Shown in pieces: positions 1 through 7,878 of a DNA stretch of 13,806 nucleotides; within the stretch, counting starts at the first letter, position 1, and every line of letters starts with the position of its first letter. A model generated the notes under the pieces. The model did not search any database. It was not told where the DNA came from and worked only from the letters and a program-made list of their open reading frames with translations. Made by a program: the position numbers and the translations under genes. Origin of the DNA: an uncultured Acetatifactor sp. (GTDB lineage Bacteria; Bacillota; Clostridia; Lachnospirales; Lachnospiraceae); the NCBI GenBank assembly GCA_910577035.1, contig CAJTKW010000077.1:1-13806 (forward strand). Reading direction: 5' to 3'.

Positions 1-66
1 GTCCTCTTCTTCCCCGTCAGGTGTCCCGGTGCCGTCCTCTTCTTCTCCGTCGGGTGTCCCGGTATC
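1..66 (-). repeat. 33-bp in-frame tandem repeat (two units visible)
   Basis: Two 33-bp units, 1-33 and 34-66, match at 29 of 33 positions. They lie in frame in the truncated lipoprotein, where each encodes an acidic GTPDGEEED-type block. The array touches the window edge, so the copy number is unknown. A weaker, decayed copy may follow at 67 onward. Confidence 0.75.
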
Positions 67-525
67 CTCCTCGCTGGCTACCGCCCTGCCGGTCTCCCTT
101 GTCGCGACGGATACTGCCCCGCCGGCCGATACTCTGGGCATTATACCGATATTTGATGATCCGTTTCCCTGGTTATCCTCATTGTCCAGGCCGGGAATTT
201 CCAGCTTTACCACCGAAACGTCGCTTCCGTCCCCGTTCATGGAAATCAGACGGTAATCATTATCCTCAAAGGAGACGCTCCAATCGGTAATCCTGACCAG
301 CAGATTAACCCTGCCGTCCCTGTATGCGGAAGACATAACCCTCATCTCGCCGTTCTGCGGATCGTACAGCTCCGGCAGCTCAATATTCTGAATTCTGTAG
401 ACGTTTTCCTTTGCAAGGGCAGGATCCGCCTCATTTCCCCCGCCTCCGCCGCAGGCACACAGTCCCACGGCCCCGGCCAGAACCAGCCCCAGCGTCAGGC
501 ACCTTTTTCCAAATCCTTTTTTCAT
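1..525 (-). CDS. Putative surface lipoprotein, C-terminus cut off by the window edge
   Basis: This reading frame is open from an ATG at 525 to the window edge, giving 175 codons with no stop. A good ribosome binding site (GGGAGG, 5 nt spacing) precedes the ATG. The N-terminus is a lipoprotein signal peptide: basic MKKGFGKR, a hydrophobic stretch, and lipobox LCAC with the lipidated Cys at residue 25, followed by a Gly-rich linker. The protein should therefore be anchored on the outer face of the membrane. Residues about 40-120 look like a small beta-rich domain that I do not recognise. From about residue 150 the chain becomes acidic and low in complexity, with an 11-residue repeat (GTPDGEEEDGT) encoded by 33-bp DNA repeats. 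It is the last gene visible in the run of minus-strand genes containing the HlyD-like adaptor and MacB-core protein, so it may be an accessory of that module. Function unknown; the lipoprotein assignment is firm. Confidence 0.85.
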   Translation of the reverse strand, partial: MKKGFGKRCLTLGLVLAGAVGLCACGGGGGNEADPALAKENVYRIQNIELPELYDPQNGEMRVMSSAYRDGRVNLLVRITDWSVSFEDNDYRLISMNGDGSDVSVVKLEIPGLDNEDNQGNGSSNIGIMPRVSAGGAVSVATRETGRAVASEEDTGTPDGEEEDGTGTPDGEEED

Positions 526-537
526 ACTAACCTCCCT

Positions 538-555
538 GCCGCAGTATGCTGCGGC
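538..555 (-). other. Short perfect stem-loop next to the lipoprotein ribosome binding site
   Basis: GCCGCAG (538-544) and CTGCGGC (549-555) form a perfect 7-bp stem with a 4-nt loop. In the minus-strand mRNA it ends just before the GGGAGG ribosome binding site of the lipoprotein gene. There is no following T-run, so it is not a classical terminator. A role in mRNA stability or translation of the last gene is an inference. Confidence 0.4.
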
Positions 556-562
556 TTTCAAT

Positions 563-588
563 CCCGGGCCGGCCCTCCGGCCTCCGGG
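563..588 (-). other. GC-rich stem-loop immediately after the MacB-core gene stop
   Basis: In the minus-strand transcript, directly after the TAG stop (591-589), a CCCGG-A-GGCCGG arm can pair with CCGGCCCGGG around an AGGG loop, with a small bulge. No U-tract follows, so it is unlikely to be a strong intrinsic terminator. It may protect upstream mRNA or partly attenuate expression of the lipoprotein gene. Confidence 0.35.
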
Positions 589-1800
589 CTAAAGCTCCGA
601 CGACGTCCCCTCTGATTCTTTGTCGGATGATTTCTTTTTCCTGCGGACCTTTTTCTCCTTCGGCGGCTTCTCTTTTTTCATGCGCTTCTCTTTCCGAACC
701 GGCTTTTCCTTCTTCGCCGGCTTCTCCCCGGGTCCGGCCGCCTTTCTCCGCTTTCTTTCCAGACGCCTTGCCCGAAGCTTCTCCACTGCCCGCTCCGCCT
801 TATCCTTCACAAACAGCCACACACTCCTGAGCGTCCATCCCTTATGTTTCCACCAGATGCCGAAGGATACCAGTGCCAGCACCACTACATACAGCAGAAA
901 CAATAGCTCGAACAGCATAATGACTGCCAGAATATCCTCATAGCCTCTGGCAATATTCTCCCAGTAAGGATAGATTATGGCCCTGCCGTTCATGGAGCGG
1001 GTACCGAATTCGGTAATCTTCTTCAGCCTGGAGACAAGGGAATAGCGGGAAGTATTTTCCAGTACCTCCGTCTCTTTCTCAGAGGTCCCCAGCTTTTCCC
1101 GGACAAGCTTCTCCGCAAAGCCCGTAACCGGGTTCGGCATGATGATTTCAAAGTGATTGAGCCCGTTACAGTTCCCCAGCTCATTCAGAGTCTGATAGGA
1201 AACGTAAACAAGGGTACTGTCCAGCCCTGCGGCTTCCTCCAGCCTTCCCGACGGTCTCTCCACCACACCGGCAACTATATGGGGAATCCCTCCGATATTT
1301 ACCGTCATCCCGGCCACATTACTGGATCCGAACAGCTGCCAGGCGGCATCCTGGTCAATAATGCAGTAATCCTGCATCAGATCATTCCCCGAAAAGTAAG
1401 AGCCGGAAAGCAGCTTCAGCGGATGAAAGAGAAAGAAATCCCCGCCGATGCCAATGGCATCCGCCGTAACGGTGGATTTGTCGCTGGACAGAGTGATCTG
1501 CCCGTCCGCGCTGTATGCGTCCGCCCACAGCCTTGCACTGGGATTCTCCGATTCCTGTATCACGGAAGCATCTGTCAGGGCCCCGTCAACGGAATGCTCA
1601 AATTCTATGATCCGATCCTCCGTGATCCCGGCATTCACGGAAAAGAAACAGCTGATCTGGGCTACATCCTTCTCCTCGCTCCACCGTTCCGCCATGGTCT
1701 GGGATTCCTGCGCTTCTCCCAGACCACGAGACACAAAGAGCAGGATCAGGAAGATCAGAAAAGATACGCCTCCGCTGATTCCTAATACTAATTTCTTCAT
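589..1800 (-). CDS. Two-TM membrane protein with MacB periplasmic-core-like domain and Lys/Arg-rich tail
   Basis: I place the start at the ATG at 1800 (MKKLVLGIS), which has an AGG 6 nt upstream. An in-frame ATG four codons earlier (1812) has its GGG only 2 nt away and is less likely. The resulting 403-residue protein (residue numbers here follow that start) has one N-terminal membrane segment (about 8-25) and a long extracytoplasmic region. A stretch around 115-185 resembles the MacB_PCD domain of MacB/FtsX-type ABC permeases: GIGGDFF, LLSGSYFSGND, AWQLFGSSNVAG, then GIPHIVAGVVE. A second membrane segment follows (about 289-315), then a cytoplasmic tail of roughly 70 residues very rich in Lys and Arg. 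The usual three or more C-terminal FtsX transmembrane helices are absent, so it cannot be a normal permease by itself. It lies 31 bp after an HlyD-like adaptor gene and is presumably its partner. The domain assignment comes from pattern resemblance; the function is unknown. Confidence 0.85.
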   Translation of the reverse strand: MKKLVLGISGGVSFLIFLILLFVSRGLGEAQESQTMAERWSEEKDVAQISCFFSVNAGITEDRIIEFEHSVDGALTDASVIQESENPSARLWADAYSADGQITLSSDKSTVTADAIGIGGDFFLFHPLKLLSGSYFSGNDLMQDYCIIDQDAAWQLFGSSNVAGMTVNIGGIPHIVAGVVERPSGRLEEAAGLDSTLVYVSYQTLNELGNCNGLNHFEIIMPNPVTGFAEKLVREKLGTSEKETEVLENTSRYSLVSRLKKITEFGTRSMNGRAIIYPYWENIARGYEDILAVIMLFELLFLLYVVVLALVSFGIWWKHKGWTLRSVWLFVKDKAERAVEKLRARRLERKRRKAAGPGEKPAKKEKPVRKEKRMKKEKPPKEKKVRRKKKSSDKESEGTSSEL

Positions 1801-1831
1801 TGCCTGCCTCATTTCCCTGATAAATTAATTG

Positions 1832-3547
1832 TCATTCCGGCATCCTCACCAGCTTACCGGCCTCCACAGGCTTGTTAGCCGTGGTAATCACATACTCGTA
1901 TCCGTTTAACGCGCCGCTGACTGCAGACTGGGTATCATCGCTGGCCAGCACCTCCACATCCACACGGGTAGCCATATAGCGGTTCCCCAGGGGGCTGGGC
2001 TTGCTCTCCACGATCAGGACAAACTTACCGTTACTGTCCTCGCGAATGGCACTGTTGGGAACTATGATGTCATAATTGGCACTCTTTTGGCCCACGGATA
2101 CGGAAAAGCTCTGCCCTGCCGTAACATTTCCCGTCACGTTAAAGGTCAGCTGCTTCTTCTGGCCGGGATCCTGCTTATCCGGCTTGATGCTGGCCAGAGT
2201 CACCTCCACCTCATCATATCTCCAGGCATTCACCAGATCCGCCTTATCCCCTACCGCAAGGCGCTTGGCCTGCTCATTGGTCACGGAAAAGCTCAGGGTG
2301 TATCCCGCTCCCTCCGGCTGCAGCACCACTACCGGCGTAGCCGCAGAGGTGTTGTTTCCTGCGGTTACGTTAACCTGGGTCACCGTACCGGCTATGTCCG
2401 CAGTAACGGTGGCATTCACCGACTTTTCGGTCAGCTCATCCACGGTCTTCTGGGCATCGTCGATCTTATCCAACAACTGCTCCAGCTTGATAACATTGGC
2501 AATGTTATCCACCAGAGCCTTCAGCTCGGCCTCCTTCGTCTCCAGATCCGCGGCAGCCGCTGCCAGCGCTTCTTCTGCTGCCTTCTTGCCGGCATCCGTA
2601 GTGGTGGTAGCCGCTGTCTGGTCCTTCTGAAGATTGTATAACCGAAGCTTCCAGGTCTCCAGGTTTGCCTGCAGGTTAGCCACCGTCACAGGCCTGCCGT
2701 CCTTTACCGCCACTGCCTGGTTGTACTCGTTCTGCGCCGTGTCCCGGATAGACCGGGCGTTTAAGACCGCTGCCCAGGCATTGTTTACCGTTTCCTCATC
2801 GCTGCCGTTTTCCACCGCCGCATTATAATTTTCCTCAGCCGTTGCCACCGCCGCTTCCGCATTGCTCAGCGCATTCTGCTTATTGTTCACGTTTATCTCA
2901 TCCTGCGCCTTGACGGCATCGGAACTCTCATAGGCAATCTGTGTTTCATGATCCTTAATAGCCTGCTCAATCTGTCCCACCAGCACTTCATAGGATACGC
3001 CCTCCGGGTTCGACGGTACTGCCGCATCTGCCGCCTTCTTGGCCTCCTCTGCCGCCTTCTTGGCTTCTTCCGCCTTCTTCACCGCTGCCTGGGCGTTGGT
3101 AATCTGCTTGCGGTAGACATCAACGGACACGCCCTCGGTGGCGGAATAAATGTTGGAGGAGGTGATCTCCGCCGTAAGCAGCATCAGCTCATATTCATCC
3201 TGTGCCGCTTCCAGCGCCTTTTTAGCCTCCTTCAGTTCGTCGCTTTCCGCATCCTCCAGATAAAGAAGCACGTCTCCCTTCTGTACCGTCTGTCCCACCT
3301 TGACGGCAACACTGGAGACCTTTCTGGTCTCGGTAACCTTTACCTCGTAAGGGTCTCCGCTCTCCACCACGCCGGTACCCCGGATTTTCGCCGTAATGGT
3401 GCCGGACTGGGCGTAGCTGGTAGCCACCTCCGGAAGGGAGTAGTTCATGATACTCTGGGAGAAAAATGTGAGCACAAGCATCACTGACAAGAAGATGATG
3501 GCTGCCGTCTTCACCCATTCCCTTTTGTTTTTTCCGTTCTCTTTCAT
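1832..3547 (-). CDS. HlyD/MacA-family membrane-fusion (adaptor) protein
   Basis: This 571-residue protein has a basic N-terminus and one membrane anchor (about 13-30), so most of it lies outside the membrane. Two half-motifs of a biotinyl-lipoyl-like domain flank a long helical insert. The first is at about 66-98 (VKVGQTVQKGDVLLYLED), the second at about 379-410 (ADIAGTVTQVNVTAGNNTSA). The insert between them (about 102-375) is Ala/Glu/Lys-rich and coiled-coil-like, broken at about 175-190, 245 and 282. A beta-barrel-like section follows (about 415-510; IVPNSAIRED), then a membrane-proximal domain. Family members couple an inner-membrane pump such as MacB to export or to extracytoplasmic sensing; in a Gram-positive there is no outer membrane to reach. 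A GAGGG site lies about 7 nt before the ATG. The gene follows the MalG-like permease after 80 bp and precedes a MacB-core protein, but no ATPase is adjacent. At 571 residues it is longer than typical MacA (about 370), mainly because of the coil. Confidence 0.9.
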   Translation of the reverse strand: MKENGKNKREWVKTAAIIFLSVMLVLTFFSQSIMNYSLPEVATSYAQSGTITAKIRGTGVVESGDPYEVKVTETRKVSSVAVKVGQTVQKGDVLLYLEDAESDELKEAKKALEAAQDEYELMLLTAEITSSNIYSATEGVSVDVYRKQITNAQAAVKKAEEAKKAAEEAKKAADAAVPSNPEGVSYEVLVGQIEQAIKDHETQIAYESSDAVKAQDEINVNNKQNALSNAEAAVATAEENYNAAVENGSDEETVNNAWAAVLNARSIRDTAQNEYNQAVAVKDGRPVTVANLQANLETWKLRLYNLQKDQTAATTTTDAGKKAAEEALAAAAADLETKEAELKALVDNIANVIKLEQLLDKIDDAQKTVDELTEKSVNATVTADIAGTVTQVNVTAGNNTSAATPVVVLQPEGAGYTLSFSVTNEQAKRLAVGDKADLVNAWRYDEVEVTLASIKPDKQDPGQKKQLTFNVTGNVTAGQSFSVSVGQKSANYDIIVPNSAIREDSNGKFVLIVESKPSPLGNRYMATRVDVEVLASDDTQSAVSGALNGYEYVITTANKPVEAGKLVRMPE

Positions 3548-3627
3548 TTCCTTTCCCTCTCTTACCTCATATATAAATTTTATTTATTACACTTCCCGAC
3601 ATGCCGCCTTCTCCGGCACAAACAATC

Positions 3628-4593
3628 TTAACCCTTAATCCCGCCCTGGTACGTGATACCGTTCACCAGATAATCCTCACCGTAAAGGAAGATCAGCAGG
3701 CTGGGCACCATATAGATCGTCGCCACCGCGAAGGCCAGCCCGATTTCTCCCGAATTGATCTTATTCAGGAACACGGACAGCGGATGCTTCTCCGCGTCCG
3801 ACTGCAGAATCAGCGGCTGCTCCACCATATTCCAGTAATCGATAAACACCAGGATTGCCGCGGAGCAGATAGCGCCCTTGGTGAGGGGCATACAGATTTT
3901 CTTATAGATCTGCCACTCCCCCGCCCCGTCTATCTGGGCCGCCTCCATCACCGACGTAGGGATACGCCGCATGAACTTGGTCAGCAGGAACACCGCAAAG
4001 GGTGAGAAGATTCCCGGCAGCCAGATCGCCCAGTTGGTATCCAGCAGGTTGAGCCAGTCGCTGACCAGATAGTTAGGCACCAGCGTCACCTGATAAGGCA
4101 TAAGCATCAATATAATATAAGCAAAAAATATAATCTCCCGCAGCCTGCCCCGGTATCTGGCAAAGCCATAGGACGCAAGGGAGGCAACAATCAGCTGGAA
4201 TACCACGATGGGCCCCACCAGGACCACGGAATTCCAGAACTTGAACAGATAATCCGGACTTTTGAAAAGTACCGTGATATACTGGCTGAAGGATACCATA
4301 TCTGGAATGAACTTCAGATTCACCTTCTCGGATATGTAAACCTTTCCTCCGCTGCTGTTTGTGGCAAAGACCGAACCGTAATTGGCGGAAATCTCCGACG
4401 ACGTCATGAAGGAATTGGTGATCGTCAGCACAATCGGCGCCAGAAACAGCACGGCAAAGAACGCCGCCACCACAGTGGCCAGAGTAATCCTGACCCTGGA
4501 ATATAATTTCTTCCGGGCAGCTCTGCTCTTTCCGGGAACAGCCTGCTTCTCGGAAAGAGCCTGCTTTCCGGAAATGACCCGTTTTTCTTTCAT
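3628..4593 (-). CDS. Carbohydrate ABC importer permease, MalG type (CUT1)
   Basis: This 321-residue polytopic protein has a basic cytoplasmic N-terminus of about 35 residues and about six membrane segments (first about 37-59, last about 285-304). The cytoplasmic EAA loop that docks on the ATPase is canonical at about 217-236 (EAAQIDGAGEWQIYKKICMP), including the invariant Gly and the Pro near its end. This identifies the second permease subunit of a CUT1 sugar or oligosaccharide importer; the substrate cannot be told from the sequence. The ATG overlaps the stop of the MalF-like gene by 4 bp (ATGA), so translation is probably coupled. An AAAGGA lies about 9 nt upstream. Segment 60-110, after the first helix, is a moderately long extracytoplasmic loop, as is common in this family. 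Confidence 0.95.
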   Translation of the reverse strand: MKEKRVISGKQALSEKQAVPGKSRAARKKLYSRVRITLATVVAAFFAVLFLAPIVLTITNSFMTSSEISANYGSVFATNSSGGKVYISEKVNLKFIPDMVSFSQYITVLFKSPDYLFKFWNSVVLVGPIVVFQLIVASLASYGFARYRGRLREIIFFAYIILMLMPYQVTLVPNYLVSDWLNLLDTNWAIWLPGIFSPFAVFLLTKFMRRIPTSVMEAAQIDGAGEWQIYKKICMPLTKGAICSAAILVFIDYWNMVEQPLILQSDAEKHPLSVFLNKINSGEIGLAFAVATIYMVPSLLIFLYGEDYLVNGITYQGGIKG

Positions 4594-5576
4594 CCTTCCA
4601 CATCCTTTCCGAACCTGTCCTCTGCGATAAATAAAACACCGATAATCACGATCATCACCAGGGACATCAGAATCGCCGCGGCGGACAGGGTCTGGTAATC
4701 CAGATTTCGGAACTTGTTATTCATAAAATGCTGCAGCATGTACACCGTATCCGTGGGATAATCCCCTGTCAGCAGGTAAATCTCCCTGAAAATCTTAAAG
4801 GAGCTGATTAATGACATAATCGTCACAAACAGCAGAGAGGAGGACAGATACCTGATCTTGATGTAGAAAAAGGTCTGGAAGGGAGTGGCGCTCTCCAGCG
4901 TCGCCACCTCCAGTATATCCTTGGGAATACTGGCCAGGGCCGCCATGAAGAGAATCATATTGTAGCCCAGGTTCTTCCACAGGAACAGGATTGCCACTAC
5001 CACCAGCCCATACTTGGATTTCATCCAGTCGATTTTATCCAGGCCGAACTTTCCCAGCATTTCGTTAATGACGCCGTTATAATGAAAAAGCACCTGCCAG
5101 ATCAGTACGATGGAAGCCACCGGCACCATCAGCGGACTTAAGAAAAAGGTCCGGAACTGGCTCTTAAACGGTATCTTCGACTCCAGCACGATAGCCAGGA
5201 TCAGGGACAGCACCACTGCCAGCGGCACCGACACCACCGAAAACATCCAGGTATTGTGTACCGCCCTTTTAAACGCGGAATTAGCGATGATGTTCTTGAA
5301 ATTATCTAAAAATACGAAATTGGCACTGACCGGATTATCCACCATAGAATACCAGATTACCACGATAAAAGGCAGAATAAAGAACGCCAGGACACCGAGG
5401 AAGCTGGGGGCAATAAACGCCCCCGAGCTTACCTTCAGCTTCCGCTCCCTCCTGGTGGTCTTAATCCGCTGTCCCCTCTGCCCTGCTTTTTTCTTTGCCC
5501 CAATATTCTGCCTTCTGTGCGCCGCAGGCGCTGCCATGGGCGCTTTTGCCTCTTTCCTGCTCACTCTTCTATTCAC
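4590..5576 (-). CDS. Carbohydrate ABC importer permease, MalF type (CUT1)
   Basis: The protein has 328 residues. The start is GTG at 5576, supported by an AGGGG site 8 nt upstream; the nearby ATG at about 5584 is out of frame and quickly hits a stop. The first 50 residues are very basic and Ala/Lys/Arg-rich, so cytoplasmic. Six hydrophobic segments follow, at about 53-77, 108-131, 145-165, 190-212, 245-262 and 298-318. The ATPase-docking loop is recognisable at 223-244 but diverged: EVATLESATPFQTFFYIKIR carries Ser where the family has its conserved Gly, and Arg where Pro is usual. The gene lies 18 bp after the solute-binding lipoprotein and overlaps the MalG-like gene, so it is the middle gene of an importer operon. 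The importer has no ATPase gene here; Gram-positive CUT1 systems often borrow a shared MsmX/MsmK-type ATPase. Confidence 0.95.
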   Translation of the reverse strand: MNRRVSRKEAKAPMAAPAAHRRQNIGAKKKAGQRGQRIKTTRRERKLKVSSGAFIAPSFLGVLAFFILPFIVVIWYSMVDNPVSANFVFLDNFKNIIANSAFKRAVHNTWMFSVVSVPLAVVLSLILAIVLESKIPFKSQFRTFFLSPLMVPVASIVLIWQVLFHYNGVINEMLGKFGLDKIDWMKSKYGLVVVAILFLWKNLGYNMILFMAALASIPKDILEVATLESATPFQTFFYIKIRYLSSSLLFVTIMSLISSFKIFREIYLLTGDYPTDTVYMLQHFMNNKFRNLDYQTLSAAAILMSLVMIVIIGVLFIAEDRFGKDVEG

Positions 5577-5594
5577 CTTGCATTCCCCTGATTA

Positions 5595-7856
5595 TTAACT
5601 GTTCTCTCCTACATACATGGACATCCTGCTCTGGATCGTATCCACTACCTCATCCAGGCTCTTCTGGCCCTGGAAATAGGGATCCGCCTCCTCGCTGATA
5701 ATCTTCAGCACCTCCTCATCGCCGGAGGGCATCGGAATTGCCACATCAATCAGCATCCGCAGGGTCTCTATCTCCTCCTCCGTACAGGGATGGTAGGTAT
5801 ATTCCCAGTCGTCATAGCCAAAGCCGCCCATTCCCGATATAATGGGGTCGCCGTTCTCATCCAGTACGATCTCGCCGTTTTCATCCGTAACATACTCCAC
5901 CTTGCTGGCCTCCGCAATGTCCTCCTCCAGCTTATCCTTCCGGCTGGAGAAGCCCCAGGAGAACATCTCGTCCTCATTGGTTAAAAAGCTCTCCAGAAAG
6001 ATCCAGGCCCCCTCTTTCTGTTTGGACTTTTCGGTAATGCCGTAGACACTGCTGCTGTCCATCAGGCAGGCCATGCTGCCGTCCAGGGTAGGGTAACCGA
6101 TCCAGGTCACCGGTTCGTTAAACATGGCCTCCGCCACCTGTATATCCTCACATTGTCTGATGGAATCCCCGTATAACAGCAGCTTGCCGGTAGCCAGTTT
6201 GGTGGGCGTAGATACCCGCTCTCCGTCATAGTTATACTCCGCCGGGAAGCCCGCCGCAAACTCCAGGATCTTTTTAAATTCCTCGCTGTTAAAATTGCAG
6301 GTGCCCGATCCCCAGTCAATAAAGCTGTCCTGGTTGAACATCAGGAACATGCTTAGAATCTCTGCCTGGCTGGCATACTCAATCAGCTCCGCATCGGGAT
6401 GCTCCGCCGCAAAATCTATAATGTCCTGCATGGACCAGCCCATCCTGTCCCCCACCTGGGAGGTTTTCGCCGCCACGCAGGAGAGCATGAAATTCTTGGG
6501 AATGCCTACCAGAACATCCCCGTAGGTATACGCCTTCAGAGCACTTTCCACAAAGGAGTCCCTGTTTAAAACACTGCTGCTGTCCAGGAAGGAATTCAGA
6601 TCCGCCAGGATTCCCTTCTCCGCCAGTGCCGCCACCTTGATATTACTGTTGGAAAGATCCAGGATGTCAGGACATTTACCGGAGGTAATTTCATTGTTCA
6701 TGTTTGTGATGGCGTCCTTATATTCCATGTCGCTGTTGTAATCGTAATATTCCCTGACGGTAATATGAAATTTATCGCTGGTTTTATTAAAATTCACTGC
6801 AGCCGCCTTAAGCTCCTGGGACATGGTAAACGCGCCCACCACAATCTCTTCCTTCTGTGCCAGCTCCGAGGCCTTTGTTTTTTTCAGGAAAGCCAGCTCC
6901 GTCTTTCCCGTTCCCCAGTCCCGGATTACCACTGTCAGCTTCCCGTCCATGACGCCGGCCTTTTCCACATAATCCCCGTTAATGTCGCTGTCCAGCCAGC
7001 TCAGCAGCTTCTCCCTAGTGTCGGTTGCCAGGTCATATTCATAGCACCCCTTGCCGTCATACAGCAGGAAATCCTTCTCCAGGCCCGGCGCTATATTGTT
7101 CAGGTTACCGGATACGGTATGCGAAGTTCCCAGCTGTCTGCCGGCAAAATCCACCTCTGCCAGCACATTGCCGCCCTCGGTGCCGTTCCAGTTGTAATAA
7201 GCAACATATACCTTTCCGTCCCTGCCTCTGGCGGCACACTGAATATAAGTATCGTTCAGTTCCACCTTTCCCGCGGCTTTTCCCTCGCCGTCAAAGAGAC
7301 AGATCTTACCGTCAAACACCAGGTAAGCCCGGCCCTCGCTGTCCGCAGCCATATACTGTATGTAACCGGCCTGGCCGTCTTCGCTCACGTCGTCCGTAAT
7401 ATCCCGGAAATACAGGATGGTGCCGGACGCATCATATTTGGCCAGCATCACCTGTCTGGTGTAGTTATCAAATTCATCCCAGGCATTCAGCTCCCAGACC
7501 ACGTACAGATTGCCCTCCGAATCGGCCGTTATCCTGTTAGGATTCGCATCCTCGGGCGCTTCCCCCCGGTCCAGCTTCACTTCCTGTGAGGTTCCGGCAG
7601 CCACATCATAGCAATACATGGTCTGGCTGCTCCCCGTTTCCTCATCCCAGTTGTAGACGGTATAATACAGCTTCCCATTCTCAAGGGTGGGATTTGACAT
7701 TCTGTCATCGTCAAGGGATACATAACTGGGCACATAGACAAATTCGTCCCCTGATGCCACATTGTCCTTTCCCTCCCCTCCGCCGCAGGCGGCAAGGGAA
7801 ACCGCAGTCAGCACTGCAAGTCCCGCTGCCAATATCTTTCTGAACCTGTTTTTCAT
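5595..7856 (-). CDS. Extracellular solute-binding lipoprotein with N-terminal beta-propeller-like domain
   Basis: The frame stays open to 8003, but the start is the ATG at 7856. It has AAAGGAG 10 nt upstream and begins a clean lipoprotein signal peptide (MKNRFRKIL, hydrophobic core, lipobox LAAC with Cys24). The mature protein is anchored outside the membrane. Of 753 residues, about 40-330 hold repeated beta-strand motifs typical of WD40/NHL-like propellers: ITADSEGNLYVVW, MAADSEGRAYLVFDGKICLF, AARGRDGKVYVAYYNW. Residues about 336 to the end resemble a family-1 sugar-binding protein: IVVGAFTMSQELKAAAVNFN, then CPDILDLSN, VLVGIPKNF, a hinge and a helical lobe. An acidic loop near 657-670 (TDENGEIVLDENGDP) could bind calcium; that is a guess. 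The gene heads the operon with the MalF and MalG permeases and should deliver substrate to them. The ligand is unknown. Typical sugar-binding proteins have about 430 residues; the excess is the propeller. Confidence 0.92.
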   Translation of the reverse strand: MKNRFRKILAAGLAVLTAVSLAACGGGEGKDNVASGDEFVYVPSYVSLDDDRMSNPTLENGKLYYTVYNWDEETGSSQTMYCYDVAAGTSQEVKLDRGEAPEDANPNRITADSEGNLYVVWELNAWDEFDNYTRQVMLAKYDASGTILYFRDITDDVSEDGQAGYIQYMAADSEGRAYLVFDGKICLFDGEGKAAGKVELNDTYIQCAARGRDGKVYVAYYNWNGTEGGNVLAEVDFAGRQLGTSHTVSGNLNNIAPGLEKDFLLYDGKGCYEYDLATDTREKLLSWLDSDINGDYVEKAGVMDGKLTVVIRDWGTGKTELAFLKKTKASELAQKEEIVVGAFTMSQELKAAAVNFNKTSDKFHITVREYYDYNSDMEYKDAITNMNNEITSGKCPDILDLSNSNIKVAALAEKGILADLNSFLDSSSVLNRDSFVESALKAYTYGDVLVGIPKNFMLSCVAAKTSQVGDRMGWSMQDIIDFAAEHPDAELIEYASQAEILSMFLMFNQDSFIDWGSGTCNFNSEEFKKILEFAAGFPAEYNYDGERVSTPTKLATGKLLLYGDSIRQCEDIQVAEAMFNEPVTWIGYPTLDGSMACLMDSSSVYGITEKSKQKEGAWIFLESFLTNEDEMFSWGFSSRKDKLEEDIAEASKVEYVTDENGEIVLDENGDPIISGMGGFGYDDWEYTYHPCTEEEIETLRMLIDVAIPMPSGDEEVLKIISEEADPYFQGQKSLDEVVDTIQSRMSMYVGENS

Positions 7857-7878
7857 AAACACAACACTCCTTTTTTTC

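Noticed and set aside
2076..2641. Long plus-strand open frames opposite the adaptor gene
   Set aside because: Antisense shadows of a clearly coding minus-strand gene, with no recognisable domain or ribosome site.
3548..3627. Possible promoter or terminator between the MalG-like and HlyD-like genes
   Set aside because: There is only a weak 5-bp stem (TGCCG/CGGCA at 3602-3618) without an adjacent T-run, and an AT-rich tract with no matched -35/-10 pair, so neither is claimed.
6765..7589. 274-codon plus-strand open frame
   Set aside because: Lies wholly opposite the propeller/binding-protein gene; composition and motifs support only the minus strand.
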